Source of the DNA: an uncultured Bacteroidales bacterium
GTDB lineage: Bacteria; Bacteroidota; Bacteroidia; Bacteroidales; P3
Direction: 5' to 3'
DNA: 64,000 nucleotides
Assembly (NCBI GenBank): GCA_900318835.1
Contig: ONLW01000011.1
Span: 1-64,000 of the forward strand
The notes below the pieces were generated by a model, which did no database searches, was not told the DNA's origin, and saw nothing but the letters and a program-made list of their open reading frames with translations. Positions 1-9,880 of this stretch are shown here, in pieces; positions within the stretch are counted from its first letter, which is position 1; every line of letters starts with the position of its first letter. The translations under genes were made by a program, and so were the position numbers.

Positions 1-560
1 TCGCCATAGCCGAAGGTCTCCATGCCTTTCTCGATGGCGTCTCCTATGGCGGTGCCTTGTGAGGCTATCATGTCGCAAGATACCTGGTCGAGGAAAAGTT
101 TAGTGGCACTATAGTCGTTGGTGAGCGGCATCTGGATGAAACTGGTGCCGGCGTAGACCACTAGGCTGACACGGTCGCCCGTGAGGGTGGAAAGCAGGTT
201 GGTGACCACCTTTTTGCTACGTTCCAGACGGTTGGGCTGTATGTCTTCGGCCATCATGCTGTTGGAGACATCAAGACAGATGGCGATGTCGCTACCAGAG
301 CGCTTGCCTTTTTCAATTTTGGTGCCGAACTGGGGGTTGGCCAACGCTACAAGGAGCAGGGCTATGCCCGTGAGCGTTAGCGCCATCTTGAAAGCAGGAC
401 GCCAACCAGAGCGGTCGGGGATAAGCCGTCCGAACATTGAGCGGTCGCCCCATTCTTCCAGGCGTTTCCGTTCGCGCCAGCTCATCACTCCCCACATCAC
501 TCCTGCCAGCGCTACCAGGAGCAGCAGCCACAGATATTCTATATGTTCAAAATGTACCAT
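1..560 (-). CDS. batB: BatB-like von Willebrand factor A membrane protein (partial, 3' end missing)
   Basis: The reading frame begins at the ATG at 560-558 and runs off the left edge. It encodes an N-terminal membrane segment (around residues 10-25), a second hydrophobic segment (around 58-72) and the start of a vWA domain with the MIDAS motif DVSNS followed by NRLERSKK. BatB proteins belong to the Bacteroides aerotolerance operon and are thought to work with a MoxR chaperone at the inner membrane; their biochemical role is not settled. It lies 5 bp downstream of batA on the same strand, so the two are almost certainly co-transcribed. Confidence 0.9.
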   Translation of the reverse strand, partial: MVHFEHIEYLWLLLLVALAGVMWGVMSWRERKRLEEWGDRSMFGRLIPDRSGWRPAFKMALTLTGIALLLVALANPQFGTKIEKGKRSGSDIAICLDVSNSMMAEDIQPNRLERSKKVVTNLLSTLTGDRVSLVVYAGTSFIQMPLTNDYSATKLFLDQVSCDMIASQGTAIGDAIEKGMETFGYG

Positions 561-565
561 AATGT

Positions 566-1558
566 TTATACTTTAAACCAAACCCACTTTACCAGTGCTT
601 CTGCAATGAGTGCAATAAAGGCAAGCCAGAGCCAGAGGGCATACTCGTCTTTGGTCTGAGCATACTGCGTGACGTCAATCTTGCTTTTCTCCATTTCGTC
701 AATTTGGTCGAAGATTTCTTTGAGGGCTTTTTTGTTGGTGGCGCGGAAATAGCGGCCATCGTTGGTGGCTTCGGACATCTGGCGCATCAGAGGCTCGTCG
801 ATTTCCACATCGATATTTTGGTAATGCACACGTCCGAACTGGTCGCGGAAAGGGTAGGGGGCTTTGCCCAGCGAACCTACGCCGATGGTGTAGAGACGGA
901 TGCCGTACATGGCAGCTATTTCGGCGGCGCTCAGGGGGTCCATACTGCCCTGATTGTTGACACCGTCGGTCAGCAGGATGATAACTTTGCTCTTGGCCTC
1001 GCTGTCTTTGATGCGGTTGATGGCAGTGGCCAACCCGTCGCCGAGGGCGGTACCGTCGCGCATGGTGCCGCTCTTGAGGTTGCCAAGTTGCTTGAGTAGC
1101 ACTTGATGGTCAATAGTCAAAGGCACCTGAGTGAAGGCTTCTCCGGCAAACACCACCAGGCCCATGCGGTCGGTCTTGCGGCCTTCGATGAAGTCTGCGG
1201 CGACATTCTTGGCGGCTTCCAGACGGTTGGGCTTGAAGTCTTCGGCGAGCATGGATCCCGAGAGGTCCATGGCCATTACGATGTCGATGCCTTCCACGGT
1301 CATTTCCTGACGGCTCAGTTGGCTTTGCGGACGTGCCAATGCTATCACCATAGCGCCCACGGCCGCCACACGCAAGGCATAGGGTAGCCAGCGCAGACGG
1401 GTACGGAGGCTCTGTTTCACGCCGTCGAAGAGGGCAATGTTCGAGTGTTGGAGGGCGGCTTCCTGCTTGCGGTAGCGCCACAGCCACCAGCTAGCCATCA
1501 GCGGCACCAGCAGCAATCCCAACAGTATCCACGGATGTTCAAAGGTGATGTTATGCAT
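566..1558 (-). CDS. batA: BatA-like von Willebrand factor A membrane protein
   Basis: This 330-residue protein has an N-terminal transmembrane segment (about 8-26), a second one (about 60-78), a vWA domain (about 90-280) and a C-terminal transmembrane helix (about 306-325). The metal-binding MIDAS motif reads DLSGS, and a TDG motif follows in LLTDGVNNQG. Membrane-spanning ends around one vWA domain are typical of BatA. The start overlaps the 3' end of the upstream gene by 8 bp, which supports operon membership. By family it should act with MoxR as a membrane-associated assembly or stress complex; that is inference. Confidence 0.92.
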   Translation of the reverse strand: MHNITFEHPWILLGLLLVPLMASWWLWRYRKQEAALQHSNIALFDGVKQSLRTRLRWLPYALRVAAVGAMVIALARPQSQLSRQEMTVEGIDIVMAMDLSGSMLAEDFKPNRLEAAKNVAADFIEGRKTDRMGLVVFAGEAFTQVPLTIDHQVLLKQLGNLKSGTMRDGTALGDGLATAINRIKDSEAKSKVIILLTDGVNNQGSMDPLSAAEIAAMYGIRLYTIGVGSLGKAPYPFRDQFGRVHYQNIDVEIDEPLMRQMSEATNDGRYFRATNKKALKEIFDQIDEMEKSKIDVTQYAQTKDEYALWLWLAFIALIAEALVKWVWFKV

Positions 1559-2408
1559 TCGGTACCTCCTCTTTTGGTTTCACCTGTTCCCACAATGATT
1601 TCACAAATTCCATGGCTTCGCTCATCGAACGGTCGTGCTCGTGAGGTAAGGGCTCGCTCTTGGCGAATTTCACCAAGTCGGCGGTAGTGAATATATCGAG
1701 TAGCAGCGAATGGTTTACCATCCACTTTCCGCTTTTCATTTCTTCGACGGTCTCGTCGCTTGTCATGTCGGTGGCGCGGATGCCTGTGGCCTCTTCGATG
1801 AATGTGCGCACGGTGTCGGTGAGTTCGGTGTGGTACTCTTTGGCACGGCCCGATTGCCACAACTGTTTCTGTCTTAGGTTTTCGAGGTTGTCAAGGGCGC
1901 GCTCTTCGGGCGTACGGGTGTCGACGGGTTCGTTGCTCAGCCACTCGCTCACTTTTCCACTTTTCCACTTCTTCCAGAACCACCAGCCGCCAAAGGCCAA
2001 TGCCAGAATGCCCAGGCCCAGCAGTACCCAGCGGAATATCTCCCAGAAGGTGTAGGGTACTTTCTCGATGGATGCAATGTCGCGGATTTCGGCCGAGGTA
2101 GTGTCCACGTCGACATCGAGCACCGTCAACATTAGAGAATCGTCCTCGCTCAGCCTCACATAGTGTGTGCCGGGCTCGAAGCTTGTCAGCGTGGTGTAGA
2201 GGGTGTGCTGCGTGCTGTCGTAGTTCTGACTCAAGGCCACAATGCCGTCCTGACTCAGCTGTTCGGTCGAGGGATAGGTGCGGGCACGCTGGATGCTCAG
2301 TGTTGTCTGGTCACCCAGTGCAATGGTGTCGGCGCTCAATTTGGCAATGGCCTGCCCATGCACTTGGCCCATTAGCCCCATTAGCCCTATGATGATTATC
2401 TTCTTCAT
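1551..2408 (-). CDS. membrane-anchored protein of the moxR-bat operon
   Basis: The 285-residue product has a signal peptide (MKKIIIIGLMGLMGQVHGQA), an extracytoplasmic beta-rich region to about residue 120, one transmembrane helix (about 126-147, LLGLGILALAFGGWWFW) and a cytoplasmic helical tail to residue 285. This is the layout of the uncharacterised protein usually found between the DUF58 and batA genes in Bacteroidetes. It starts immediately after the DUF58 stop and overlaps batA, so translation is probably coupled. No catalytic motif is visible. It may link periplasmic sensing to the MoxR/vWA proteins, but nothing in the sequence proves this. Confidence 0.8.
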   Translation of the reverse strand: MKKIIIIGLMGLMGQVHGQAIAKLSADTIALGDQTTLSIQRARTYPSTEQLSQDGIVALSQNYDSTQHTLYTTLTSFEPGTHYVRLSEDDSLMLTVLDVDVDTTSAEIRDIASIEKVPYTFWEIFRWVLLGLGILALAFGGWWFWKKWKSGKVSEWLSNEPVDTRTPEERALDNLENLRQKQLWQSGRAKEYHTELTDTVRTFIEEATGIRATDMTSDETVEEMKSGKWMVNHSLLLDIFTTADLVKFAKSEPLPHEHDRSMSEAMEFVKSLWEQVKPKEEVPNA

Positions 2409-3272
2409 TTAACTTCTCCTTGCAAGTAAGTTTTTCAGCGGTTTGACGAAATCCTCGCCTGTCCAGAGCGTGGCCATGTCGATGCCGTAGCGTTTCATAG
2501 TGGTGTCCACCATTTGCTCGTGCTCGGCATAGCGGGCGTCGGCCATGCGGCGTACCTCGGCGTTGCCTGTATCAATCCATACGGTGCGTGTGCTTTCAGG
2601 GTCATAGAATTTCACCAGGCCGAGGTCCGTCAGTTTCGCTTCTCTCCGGTCCACCAGCCGCAGGGCCACCAGGTCGTGCTTGCCGGCCACTAACTTCAGC
2701 GCGTCGGTCCAGCCACTGTCGTAGAAATCGCTGAGCAGGAATGTTGTGCAGCGTTTCTTGATGGCATTGCTGAAGTAGCGCAACGCTTCGCCGAGGTCGG
2801 TACCGTTGCTTTCTGGGCGGAAGGTGATGAGCTCGCGGATGATGCGGAGGATATGGGTGCGGCCTTTCTTCGGCGGGATGAATTTCTCGATGCGGTCGCT
2901 GAAGAGTATCATGCCTACCTTATCGTTGTTGGCTATGGCACTGAATGCCAGCGTGGCGGCGACCTCGGCGGCCAACTCTTCCTTGAACTGTCCGTTGGTG
3001 CCGAAACGACCGCTGCCACTCACGTCAACCAGCAGCATCACCGTCAGTTCGCGCTCCTCCTCGAAGACTTTCACGTAGGGGTGCGCCAGACGGGCGGTGA
3101 CGTTCCAGTCGATGTTACGCACGTCGTCACCGTACTGGTATTCGCGTACTTCGCTGAACACCATGCCGCGCCCTTTGAAGGCCGAGTGGTACTCGCCGCT
3201 GAACATCTGCTGGCTCAACCCGCGGGCCTTGATTTCTATCTTGCGGACTTTCTTTATTATGTCTTCGTTCAT
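2409..3272 (-). CDS. DUF58 domain protein (vWA-like)
   Basis: The 287-residue soluble protein carries the DUF58 signature RNIDWNVTARLAHPYVKVFEEERE-type block (about residues 53-76, key residues DW, R, E) followed by a vWA-like fold with DVSGSG at about 84-89. DUF58 proteins are the usual partner encoded directly downstream of moxR and upstream of the Bat genes. No signal peptide or membrane segment is seen, so it should be cytoplasmic. A 214-bp gap separates it from moxR, longer than the other gaps in this operon. Confidence 0.88.
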   Translation of the reverse strand: MNEDIIKKVRKIEIKARGLSQQMFSGEYHSAFKGRGMVFSEVREYQYGDDVRNIDWNVTARLAHPYVKVFEEERELTVMLLVDVSGSGRFGTNGQFKEELAAEVAATLAFSAIANNDKVGMILFSDRIEKFIPPKKGRTHILRIIRELITFRPESNGTDLGEALRYFSNAIKKRCTTFLLSDFYDSGWTDALKLVAGKHDLVALRLVDRREAKLTDLGLVKFYDPESTRTVWIDTGNAEVRRMADARYAEHEQMVDTTMKRYGIDMATLWTGEDFVKPLKNLLARRS

Positions 3273-3486
3273 TATTTTAGTTTAAGTTTCAAGTTTTTGT
3301 TTTTAGTTGTCACTAACGATTTGGCCAAAACATGAAGCATCTTTGCAAGGAAATTTCTTGATAAGAATGTATATTTTCCTCATGACTTCCATGGACTTTC
3401 TCCAAACCATCAAGTCTTTAAAATCCCTTGATTGTATAGGCCGTAAGCAAGAACTAACAACTAAAACTAATAACTAACTACTAAAA

Positions 3487-4488
3487 TTAGGGCACATCCA
3501 CGCGGTTCAGCACTTCGTTCACCAGTTCCTCGCTGGTGATGTTTTCGGCTTCGGCCTCATAGGTCAGGCCGATGCGGTGGCGCAGCACGTCGAGGGCAAT
3601 GGCGCGCACGTCCTCGGGAATGACGTATCCGCGGCGCTTCATAAAGGCGTAGGCTTTGGCGGCGGCAGCTAGGTTGATGCTGCCACGCGGTGAGGCACCA
3701 TAACTAATCATCGGCGCAATCTTTTCCAGGCCGTAGTCCTTCGGGAAACGGGTGGCGAAGATGATGTCGGTGATGTAGTTCTCTATCTTCTCATCCATGT
3801 AAACCTCGCGCACCAGTTCGCGTGCCTTCATGATGTCGGCCGGCTTCAAGATGGGCTGCTGGTTGGCGGCGGCGGTCGGCTGACCGTTCACTATCTGGTG
3901 CAGTATCTCCTTCTCTTCCATGCGTTTGGGGTAAGTGATGACCACCTTCAGCATGAAGCGGTCCACCTGAGCCTCGGGCAGGGGATAGGTGCCCTCCTGC
4001 TCGATGGGGTTCTGCGTGGCGAGCACGAGGAAAGGTTCCTCGAGGCGGTAGGTCTGTTCGCCGATGGTCACTTGGCGCTCCTGCATGGCCTCCAGCAGTG
4101 CGCTCTGCACCTTGGCGGGGGCGCGGTTGATTTCATCGGCCAGAATGAAGTTGCTGAAAATGGGGCCTTTCTTCACCTGGAAGGTTTCGCTCTTCTGACT
4201 GTAGATCATGGTGCCCAGCAGGTCGGCGGGCAGCAGGTCGGGGGTGAACTGGATGCGGCTGAACTTGGCATCGATAGCCTTGGCAAGTGTGGTGATGGTC
4301 AGAGTCTTGGCCAGTCCCGGGACGCCTTCGAGCAGCACGTGGCCGTTGCTCAGCAGACCAATCATCAGGCTTTCCACCATGTGTTTCTGGCCAACAATCT
4401 GCTTGCCGACTTCCATCGTCAGCATCTCCACCATCGCGCTCTCGCGTCCGATTTTCTCATTCAATTCCTGAATGTTCACAGATTCCAT
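3487..4488 (-). CDS. moxR: MoxR-family AAA+ ATPase
   Basis: The 333-residue protein has a Walker A motif (GVPGLAKT, about residues 56-63), a Walker B motif (ILADEINR, about 116-123) and a sensor region with ATQNPIEQEGTYPLPEAQ, all typical of MoxR AAA+ ATPases. MoxR proteins act as chaperones for vWA-domain partners such as the DUF58, BatA and BatB proteins encoded just downstream. It is the first gene of the minus-strand operon 4488-1, with a long non-coding stretch upstream that should hold the promoter. Confidence 0.93.
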   Translation of the reverse strand: MESVNIQELNEKIGRESAMVEMLTMEVGKQIVGQKHMVESLMIGLLSNGHVLLEGVPGLAKTLTITTLAKAIDAKFSRIQFTPDLLPADLLGTMIYSQKSETFQVKKGPIFSNFILADEINRAPAKVQSALLEAMQERQVTIGEQTYRLEEPFLVLATQNPIEQEGTYPLPEAQVDRFMLKVVITYPKRMEEKEILHQIVNGQPTAAANQQPILKPADIMKARELVREVYMDEKIENYITDIIFATRFPKDYGLEKIAPMISYGASPRGSINLAAAAKAYAFMKRRGYVIPEDVRAIALDVLRHRIGLTYEAEAENITSEELVNEVLNRVDVP

Positions 4489-4816
4489 ATTCCTTATTTT
4501 TAGTGTTTCTTTTTGTCCTAATATTAGGTTGCGCAGCCTTTATGTCGCGCGTCATTTGCCCCTATTAACTCCGAAAATTTATCTTTATTGCCTATTTAAT
4601 ATTTTTTATATTTTCCATTTATGCACACTTTATCAACAGCCGAAGCAATTGTTCTTGTCCGAGGTGGCAGGTCGGGTCTGGGAACTTTTCTGTCTCCCGA
4701 AAAAAATACATTTACACGCTTTGAGCAAATGTTAAAATTAACTTAAAATCCATCTCGTAAACGATAAAAAAAGCTTCTCTTGACACTAGAAGTTAACTAG
4801 CTATAAACCAGTTATT

Positions 4817-4875
4817 AACTCCCTATCAACTCCTAACCAACTCCTACCATGGTAGGTGTTGGTAGGGTGGTGTTA
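4817..4875. repeat. CCATGG-centred mirrored repeat, copy 1
   Basis: Degenerate ~10-bp units of the type ACCAACTCCT are followed by the centre CCTACCATGGTAGG and then by mirrored units of the type AGGTGTTGGT. An AACTAGCTATAA motif lies just upstream. Five further copies occur at 10.4, 19.6, 28.3, 35.9 and 48.1 kb, always between genes. Confidence 0.85.
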
Positions 4876-4943
4876 GTGCGATGTCAGGATATTCATTTTT
4901 TTAACATATTTAAGATTTCCTCTCACCCCTCTCTTTACCCTTC

Positions 4944-5017
4944 TGTAGAGACGCAGCCTGCGGCGTCCCCATGACAACCGAAGTCAACCGGAAGACGCAG
5001 CAGGCTGCGTCTCTACA
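4944..5017. repeat. REP-like inverted repeat
   Basis: Two 24-nt arms starting with TGTAGAGACGCAGC (4944-4967) and ending with its complement GCTGCGTCTCTACA (4994-5017) flank a 26-nt spacer. The right arm is itself a hairpin (GACGCAGC-AG-GCTGCGTC). This GTAGAGACGC form is typical of REP elements moved by RAYT transposases; a RAYT gene lies at 24967-25503 but its own flanking hairpins differ. Confidence 0.75.
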
Positions 5018-5094
5018 AGGGAAGACGGGCCGGGATGAAATGACGCTGTTGATAAAAAAAAATGAATTATTTTTATATATATAGAAAAAATGTG

Positions 5095-5102
5095 TATCTT
5101 TG
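5095..5102 (+). promoter_or_regulatory. Bacteroidetes -7 promoter box
   Basis: TATCTTTG matches the TAnnTTTG -7 consensus of the Bacteroidetes primary sigma factor and lies 53 bp upstream of the ATG at 5156. Confidence 0.7.
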
Positions 5103-5155
5103 TACATTCAATGATTGAAAAGAAAATAAAATATCTAATTAATTATTAATATCTT

Positions 5156-8100
5156 ATGAAAAGAAACAAAGTACTTCTCGGCTTGTATGTGGGCCTTTTG
5201 ACTTTGGCCGGCGGTGTCGCCAACGCGCAAACCGACAGATTCTACGAGGTTGGACCCGACAATATCGGTGGCCAGGTTTCGAGTATCGTCGTCGACTGCC
5301 AGGACACTAACCGCAACACTCTTTATGCCGGTGCCACCACCGGCGGTCTCTTCGTCAAATCCATGAGTGAGGAGATTCTCCGCAATCTGTATGACAAACT
5401 TGGAGTGGACGCGGCCAAGGCTGAAGCGCTCTCCGCCATCCACGACAGCTGGCATCACGTGCCATTCTATGTTGGTACTGGTGCAACCCGCCAGGAAATC
5501 AACCTCCCCATCAGCAGCATGACCCAGGCTCCCTCCGGTGAAATCTTCATCGGCACGGGTAGCGATATTTTCGCCTATGGCACCACCTACGAAAAGATGT
5601 CGCGCAAGGGCATGGGCGTCTACTGCTACATCCCCGCCACCAACGAGTTCAAGTCCCTCGCCGCCACCGCCACCGACACCAACTTCAGGGTCGTCAACGC
5701 GATGGAAAGTTTCTATGACGGTGATGTCTTCTATGTCTTTGTCGCCACCAATGCTGGTCTCTACCGCTGGGCTCTGGTGGGTGGAAGAGAGAATTGGAAC
5801 TGGAATGCCGCTCCGACCACCGTCTTCACTGGTCGCGTGGACAATATCGTCATTTCCCACTACTACAGAATGGCATTTTTCAATGTCGGTAACCAGGTCT
5901 ACCGTATCGGTGACGTCTCCGCCGCCCCCAGCAACCTGCGCACTGTCAACATTTCGTCTTCCAACACCGCCTTTGGCGGCACCAACATCGGTGTTAAGCT
6001 GGCGGTCTCGCAGGGCAGCGACATGGTGCTCTACGCCATGGTGATTAACCAGAATGGTTACATGGATGCTTTATACATGACTCCCAACGAGCAGACTTGG
6101 TACACCGTTACCACTTCTTCCGTCATGCCTTTGACCTACAATTCTGGCAGAGAGTGCGGCGCCATTTCCGTCGACCCCTCCAACTCCCGCCGTGTTATTA
6201 TCGGTGGCACCAACGTCCTTGTCGGTGAGGGCTTCGTCGACGGTGCCTACTACCAGTGGACCACCGCCTCCGCCAGCGAGTACGATCTTAACAATGGTGA
6301 CTACATGGCCAATGTCTACAACAACACTTCCTTTGTCCACTCCGGTATCCACCAGATTGTCCCCGTCTACCACATTGGTCGCGATGGTCACTCCTACCAC
6401 ACTATCTATTTTGCCACCAATGGCGGTATATATTCCTCAAAGTTCTATGGTCGCGATGGGTTCGACACCGTCAAGAACGAGAACATGGGCCTGAACAACA
6501 TCCAGATTAACGCCCTCGCTGTTGCTCCCGACGGTACTATTATTATGGGCGCCAACAACAATTCCTGCCCGATGGTGGAACCCCGATTGAGCCACGTCGG
6601 TGGCAGTACCACCCTCTCCTGGTATGATGATGGGTCTCTCGGCAACTTCAATCATTCGGCTAACGTGTTGTGGAATGGTAATGGTGGCGCTGTGGCAGCC
6701 TCGTCTTTCCAGCAAGTTTATCCCAATTCTCGCCGTACCATTCTCGTCTCTTCCGGAAATGCCAATATCGGTCGATCCTATGCCGACTACCTTGACTATA
6801 ACAACACCACCACTTGGACTACTGGATCAAGTTTCCTGACCAACGAGCCTAAGGGAGGTCCTGCCATTGGATCCCTTGCTCTATGGGAGACTGAAAACAA
6901 TGCAGCCTTTAATAATATGATGAAGGGGTCGATAGATACTCTTGGTTATATTTTCCGCAAGCGCGGCAACGTTTGGGATACTGTTTGGTTGGCGCTTCCG
7001 GGTACTCGCAGTGCAGTGCGTCTTCAGTACCGCGACTCCGTTGCTGGTAGCGAGACCATCACTATCATTGACACCATCGCTGTCGGTACTGGACGTGGCA
7101 GTAGTTTCAAGATTAAGAAAGACGATATTGCCATCTTCAACAGCCGTGGCAATGCTGACTATCCTTTCGAGTATCAGTTCACCACGAATGATCTGCGCGT
7201 CCCCAATGTTTCGGGTTCTGGTACCCATGAACGTACCGCAATTGACAGCATTATTGTCCGCAACCCCATTCAGGCCCGCATGGCTTTTGTGGCCGACCTT
7301 GCTCTTCCGAGCGACAAGAAACCCGGCTCCCGTGCTGTCTGGTTCTCATGGGAACCTACCGACTTCACCAAGGTGTTCGACTCTGTTGAGTTGAACAGTG
7401 CCCTTGACCTACAGAAACAAGGTTACGACGTCGACCTTCACGCTCTCTATGAGAAATTCCACAATGTTGTGCCTATCTTCAACATTCAGCGCAATAATGG
7501 TACCTACACTGAGAATCTCTATCCTCGTCAGACTGTTTTTAGCAAGGACGCCCTCTGCATGTATGTGTCGGCTTATGACGAAGTGAACCACCATTCTATG
7601 CTCTTCCGTATCAGTGGCTTTGAAAATGCTGATTTTACCAAGTATCCCAATGATCTTTATTACGACCTCAGCTATACGAATAGCATGCCAATCTTACATG
7701 TTGATACTTTGCGCTACAATAACAATGTTATTTTCCCGCGACCCATCAGTCACATTGCTGTTGATGGCCGCAATGGTCAGGATCGCCTGGTGCTTACCTT
7801 TGAAGACTACTCGAATGCTATGCCCAATGTGATTATGGTCAACAATGCCAGCACCAGCAGCTATACGATGAATGAGATTCCTCTTGCCGATGCCACCCTG
7901 CCTGTTTACACAGCCATCGTTGAGGATTCCACCGGTACTATTTTTGTCGGTACTGACAACGGTGTCTTCACCAAGACCGCTACCGGTTCCTGGCAGTCCT
8001 ATAACAAGCTTTCGGGTGTTCCTGTGACGACCATTGTCCAGCAGACCGACAAATTGCCCGTCCGTCGCAACCTTACTCACACTGGTATCACCGCCAATAA

Positions 8101-8515
8101 CAACGTCTTTGCCAAGACCAAGTGGCCTCGTGCTATCTATTTTGGCACCTATGGCCGCGGTGTCTTCATGGATATGAACTATGTTACCGACACCGTTAAT
8201 GAGATTGTTGATCCCAGTGACTACAATCCCGTCAGCATCCCCACTGTCCACAGCATTGGCAACAACAGCATCAAGCTGTTCCCCAATCCCGTCTTTGATG
8301 AGGCTCACATGGTTCTCAATGCCGCCACTGCCGGTGCTGGCGAAATCCGCGTCTACGACCTCAATGGCCGTCTCGTGATGCGTCAGAACCTTGGCTATGT
8401 CACCGAGGGTGAGCACAACTATACCATCGACTGCAATGGCATGAACAAGGGTATGTACTTGATCAACGTCACCATCAGTGGCCATACCGCCACCACCAAG
8501 ATGGTTGTCCGCTAA
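5156..8515 (+). CDS. large secreted protein with type IX secretion C-terminal domain
   Basis: The 1119-residue product has a signal peptide cut near VANAQ (about residue 25), a long beta-rich body with propeller-like repeats such as LYAGATTGGLF near the start and IFVGTDNGVFT and IYFGTYGRGVF near the end, and a C-terminal sorting domain from about residue 1040. The domain has the usual landmarks: LFPNPV, then IRVYDLNGRLV, GMNKGMYLI and a final KMVVR. Such domains direct export through the Por (type IX) system and cell-surface attachment. The ligand is unknown and no enzyme motif was recognised. It is monocistronic, with its own promoter and a hairpin terminator. Confidence 0.88.
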   Translation: MKRNKVLLGLYVGLLTLAGGVANAQTDRFYEVGPDNIGGQVSSIVVDCQDTNRNTLYAGATTGGLFVKSMSEEILRNLYDKLGVDAAKAEALSAIHDSWHHVPFYVGTGATRQEINLPISSMTQAPSGEIFIGTGSDIFAYGTTYEKMSRKGMGVYCYIPATNEFKSLAATATDTNFRVVNAMESFYDGDVFYVFVATNAGLYRWALVGGRENWNWNAAPTTVFTGRVDNIVISHYYRMAFFNVGNQVYRIGDVSAAPSNLRTVNISSSNTAFGGTNIGVKLAVSQGSDMVLYAMVINQNGYMDALYMTPNEQTWYTVTTSSVMPLTYNSGRECGAISVDPSNSRRVIIGGTNVLVGEGFVDGAYYQWTTASASEYDLNNGDYMANVYNNTSFVHSGIHQIVPVYHIGRDGHSYHTIYFATNGGIYSSKFYGRDGFDTVKNENMGLNNIQINALAVAPDGTIIMGANNNSCPMVEPRLSHVGGSTTLSWYDDGSLGNFNHSANVLWNGNGGAVAASSFQQVYPNSRRTILVSSGNANIGRSYADYLDYNNTTTWTTGSSFLTNEPKGGPAIGSLALWETENNAAFNNMMKGSIDTLGYIFRKRGNVWDTVWLALPGTRSAVRLQYRDSVAGSETITIIDTIAVGTGRGSSFKIKKDDIAIFNSRGNADYPFEYQFTTNDLRVPNVSGSGTHERTAIDSIIVRNPIQARMAFVADLALPSDKKPGSRAVWFSWEPTDFTKVFDSVELNSALDLQKQGYDVDLHALYEKFHNVVPIFNIQRNNGTYTENLYPRQTVFSKDALCMYVSAYDEVNHHSMLFRISGFENADFTKYPNDLYYDLSYTNSMPILHVDTLRYNNNVIFPRPISHIAVDGRNGQDRLVLTFEDYSNAMPNVIMVNNASTSSYTMNEIPLADATLPVYTAIVEDSTGTIFVGTDNGVFTKTATGSWQSYNKLSGVPVTTIVQQTDKLPVRRNLTHTGITANNNVFAKTKWPRAIYFGTYGRGVFMDMNYVTDTVNEIVDPSDYNPVSIPTVHSIGNNSIKLFPNPVFDEAHMVLNAATAGAGEIRVYDLNGRLVMRQNLGYVTEGEHNYTIDCNGMNKGMYLINVTISGHTATTKMVVR

Positions 8516-8534
8516 CAGGGCGTAAACAAAGAAA

Positions 8535-8567
8535 AGAGGTACCGCCCAGAGGCAGTACCTCTTTTTT
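8535..8567 (+). terminator. Rho-independent terminator
   Basis: The stem AGAGGTAC (8535-8542) pairs with GTACCTCT (8555-8562) and is followed directly by a run of T. It ends the transcript of the type IX cargo gene. Confidence 0.85.
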
Positions 8568-8599
8568 AATAAATAAATGAATACAATAATATAATATAG

Positions 8600-9877
8600 A
8601 TGAACACAAACCTAGTTGAAGAACTGAAATGGCGCGGCATGATTCATGACATTATGCCCGGCACCGAAGAACAGCTCCGCAAAGAAGTCACCACGGCCTA
8701 TGTGGGCATTGATCCTACAGCCGACTCTCTCCATATCGGACACCTCGTTTCCATCATGTTGCTGAAGCACCTCCAGATGGCAGGTCACAAACCTCTGGCT
8801 GTCGTGGGTGGTGCCACCGGCATGATTGGTGACCCGAGCTTCAAGGCTCAGGAAAGAAAACTTCTCACCGTGGAGGAAATCCAGCACAATGTGCAGTGCA
8901 TCCGCAAGCAGCTCGGCCGTTTCCTCGACTTCGACAATCCCGTCAACGGCGCCGAGATCCTCAACAACTACGACTGGATGAAGGACTACCTCTTCCTCGA
9001 TTTCATCCGCGACGTGGGTAAGCACATCACCGTCAACTACATGATGACCAAGGACAGCGTCAAAAAGCGCATGGAGACCGGCATCTCGTTTACCGAGTTT
9101 AGCTACCAGCTTCTCCAGGGCTACGACTTCCTCACCCTCTACCGCACCAAGGGCTGCAAGCTGCAGATGGGCGGCAGCGACCAGTGGGGCAACATCACCA
9201 CCGGCACCGAACTTATCCGCCGTATGGAAGGCGGCGAGGCCTTTGCCCTTACCTGTCCGCTCATCACCAAGGCCGACGGAACCAAGTTCGGTAAGACCGA
9301 GGGGGGCAATGTGTGGCTCGACCCTGAGAAGACCAGCCCCTACAAATTCTACCAGTTTTGGCTCAACTGTTCCGACGTCGACACTGCGCGTTATATCCGT
9401 ATCTTTACCCTCTTCTCGAAAGATGAGATTGAAGCCCTCGAGAAGCAGCATGCCGAGGCTCCCGAGCAGCGCATCCTTCAGAAGGCTTTGGCCAAGGATA
9501 TCACTGTCCGTGTCCACGGCGAGGAGGCTTATAACACTGCCATTGCCGCCAGTGAACTCCTCTTCGGCAAGGCCACCACAGAGCAACTCAACATCCTCGA
9601 CCGCAATACCCTACTAAGTGTCTTCGACGGCGTGCCGCAGTACACCGTCAGCCGTGCCACCATCGAGGCTGGTGCTTCGCTGGTTGACCTCTCCGCCGAG
9701 GTGGGCATGTTCGCCAGCAAGGGCGAGATTCGCCGCGAGCTGAAGCAGAACTCCATCAGCGTCAACAAGCAAAAGGTTACAGAAAGCTACATGCTTACTT
9801 CTGCCGATATCCTCGATTGTAGTTATATCCTAGTCCAGAAAGGTAAGAAGAACTACTACCTCCTCAACGTGGAGTAA
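8600..9877 (+). CDS. tyrS: tyrosyl-tRNA synthetase
   Basis: The 425-residue protein is a full-length bacterial TyrRS that charges tRNA-Tyr with tyrosine in the cytoplasm. It shows the class I HIGH motif (SLHIGHLVS, about residues 43-51), the tyrosine-binding block [22 protein letters not shown], the KMSKS-equivalent KFGKTEGG (about residues 230-237) and a C-terminal S4 RNA-binding domain (about 355-425). It is followed by a convergent thioesterase gene. Confidence 0.97.
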   Translation: MNTNLVEELKWRGMIHDIMPGTEEQLRKEVTTAYVGIDPTADSLHIGHLVSIMLLKHLQMAGHKPLAVVGGATGMIGDPSFKAQERKLLTVEEIQHNVQCIRKQLGRFLDFDNPVNGAEILNNYDWMKDYLFLDFIRDVGKHITVNYMMTKDSVKKRMETGISFTEFSYQLLQGYDFLTLYRTKGCKLQMGGSDQWGNITTGTELIRRMEGGEAFALTCPLITKADGTKFGKTEGGNVWLDPEKTSPYKFYQFWLNCSDVDTARYIRIFTLFSKDEIEALEKQHAEAPEQRILQKALAKDITVRVHGEEAYNTAIAASELLFGKATTEQLNILDRNTLLSVFDGVPQYTVSRATIEAGASLVDLSAEVGMFASKGEIRRELKQNSISVNKQKVTESYMLTSADILDCSYILVQKGKKNYYLLNVE

Positions 9878-9880
9878 TAA

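Larger units (their letters stand above)
4489..5155. other. 667-bp intergenic region between divergent moxR and a T9SS cargo gene
   Basis: No gene is supported here. The region is AT-rich and contains a consensus DnaA box (TTATGCACA, 4619-4627) with a near match (TTATCAACA, 4630-4638), an AAATGTTAA motif near 4724, one copy of the CCATGG-centred mirrored repeat (4817-4875), a REP-like inverted repeat (4944-5017) and the promoter of the plus-strand gene (5095-5102). Confidence 0.7.
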
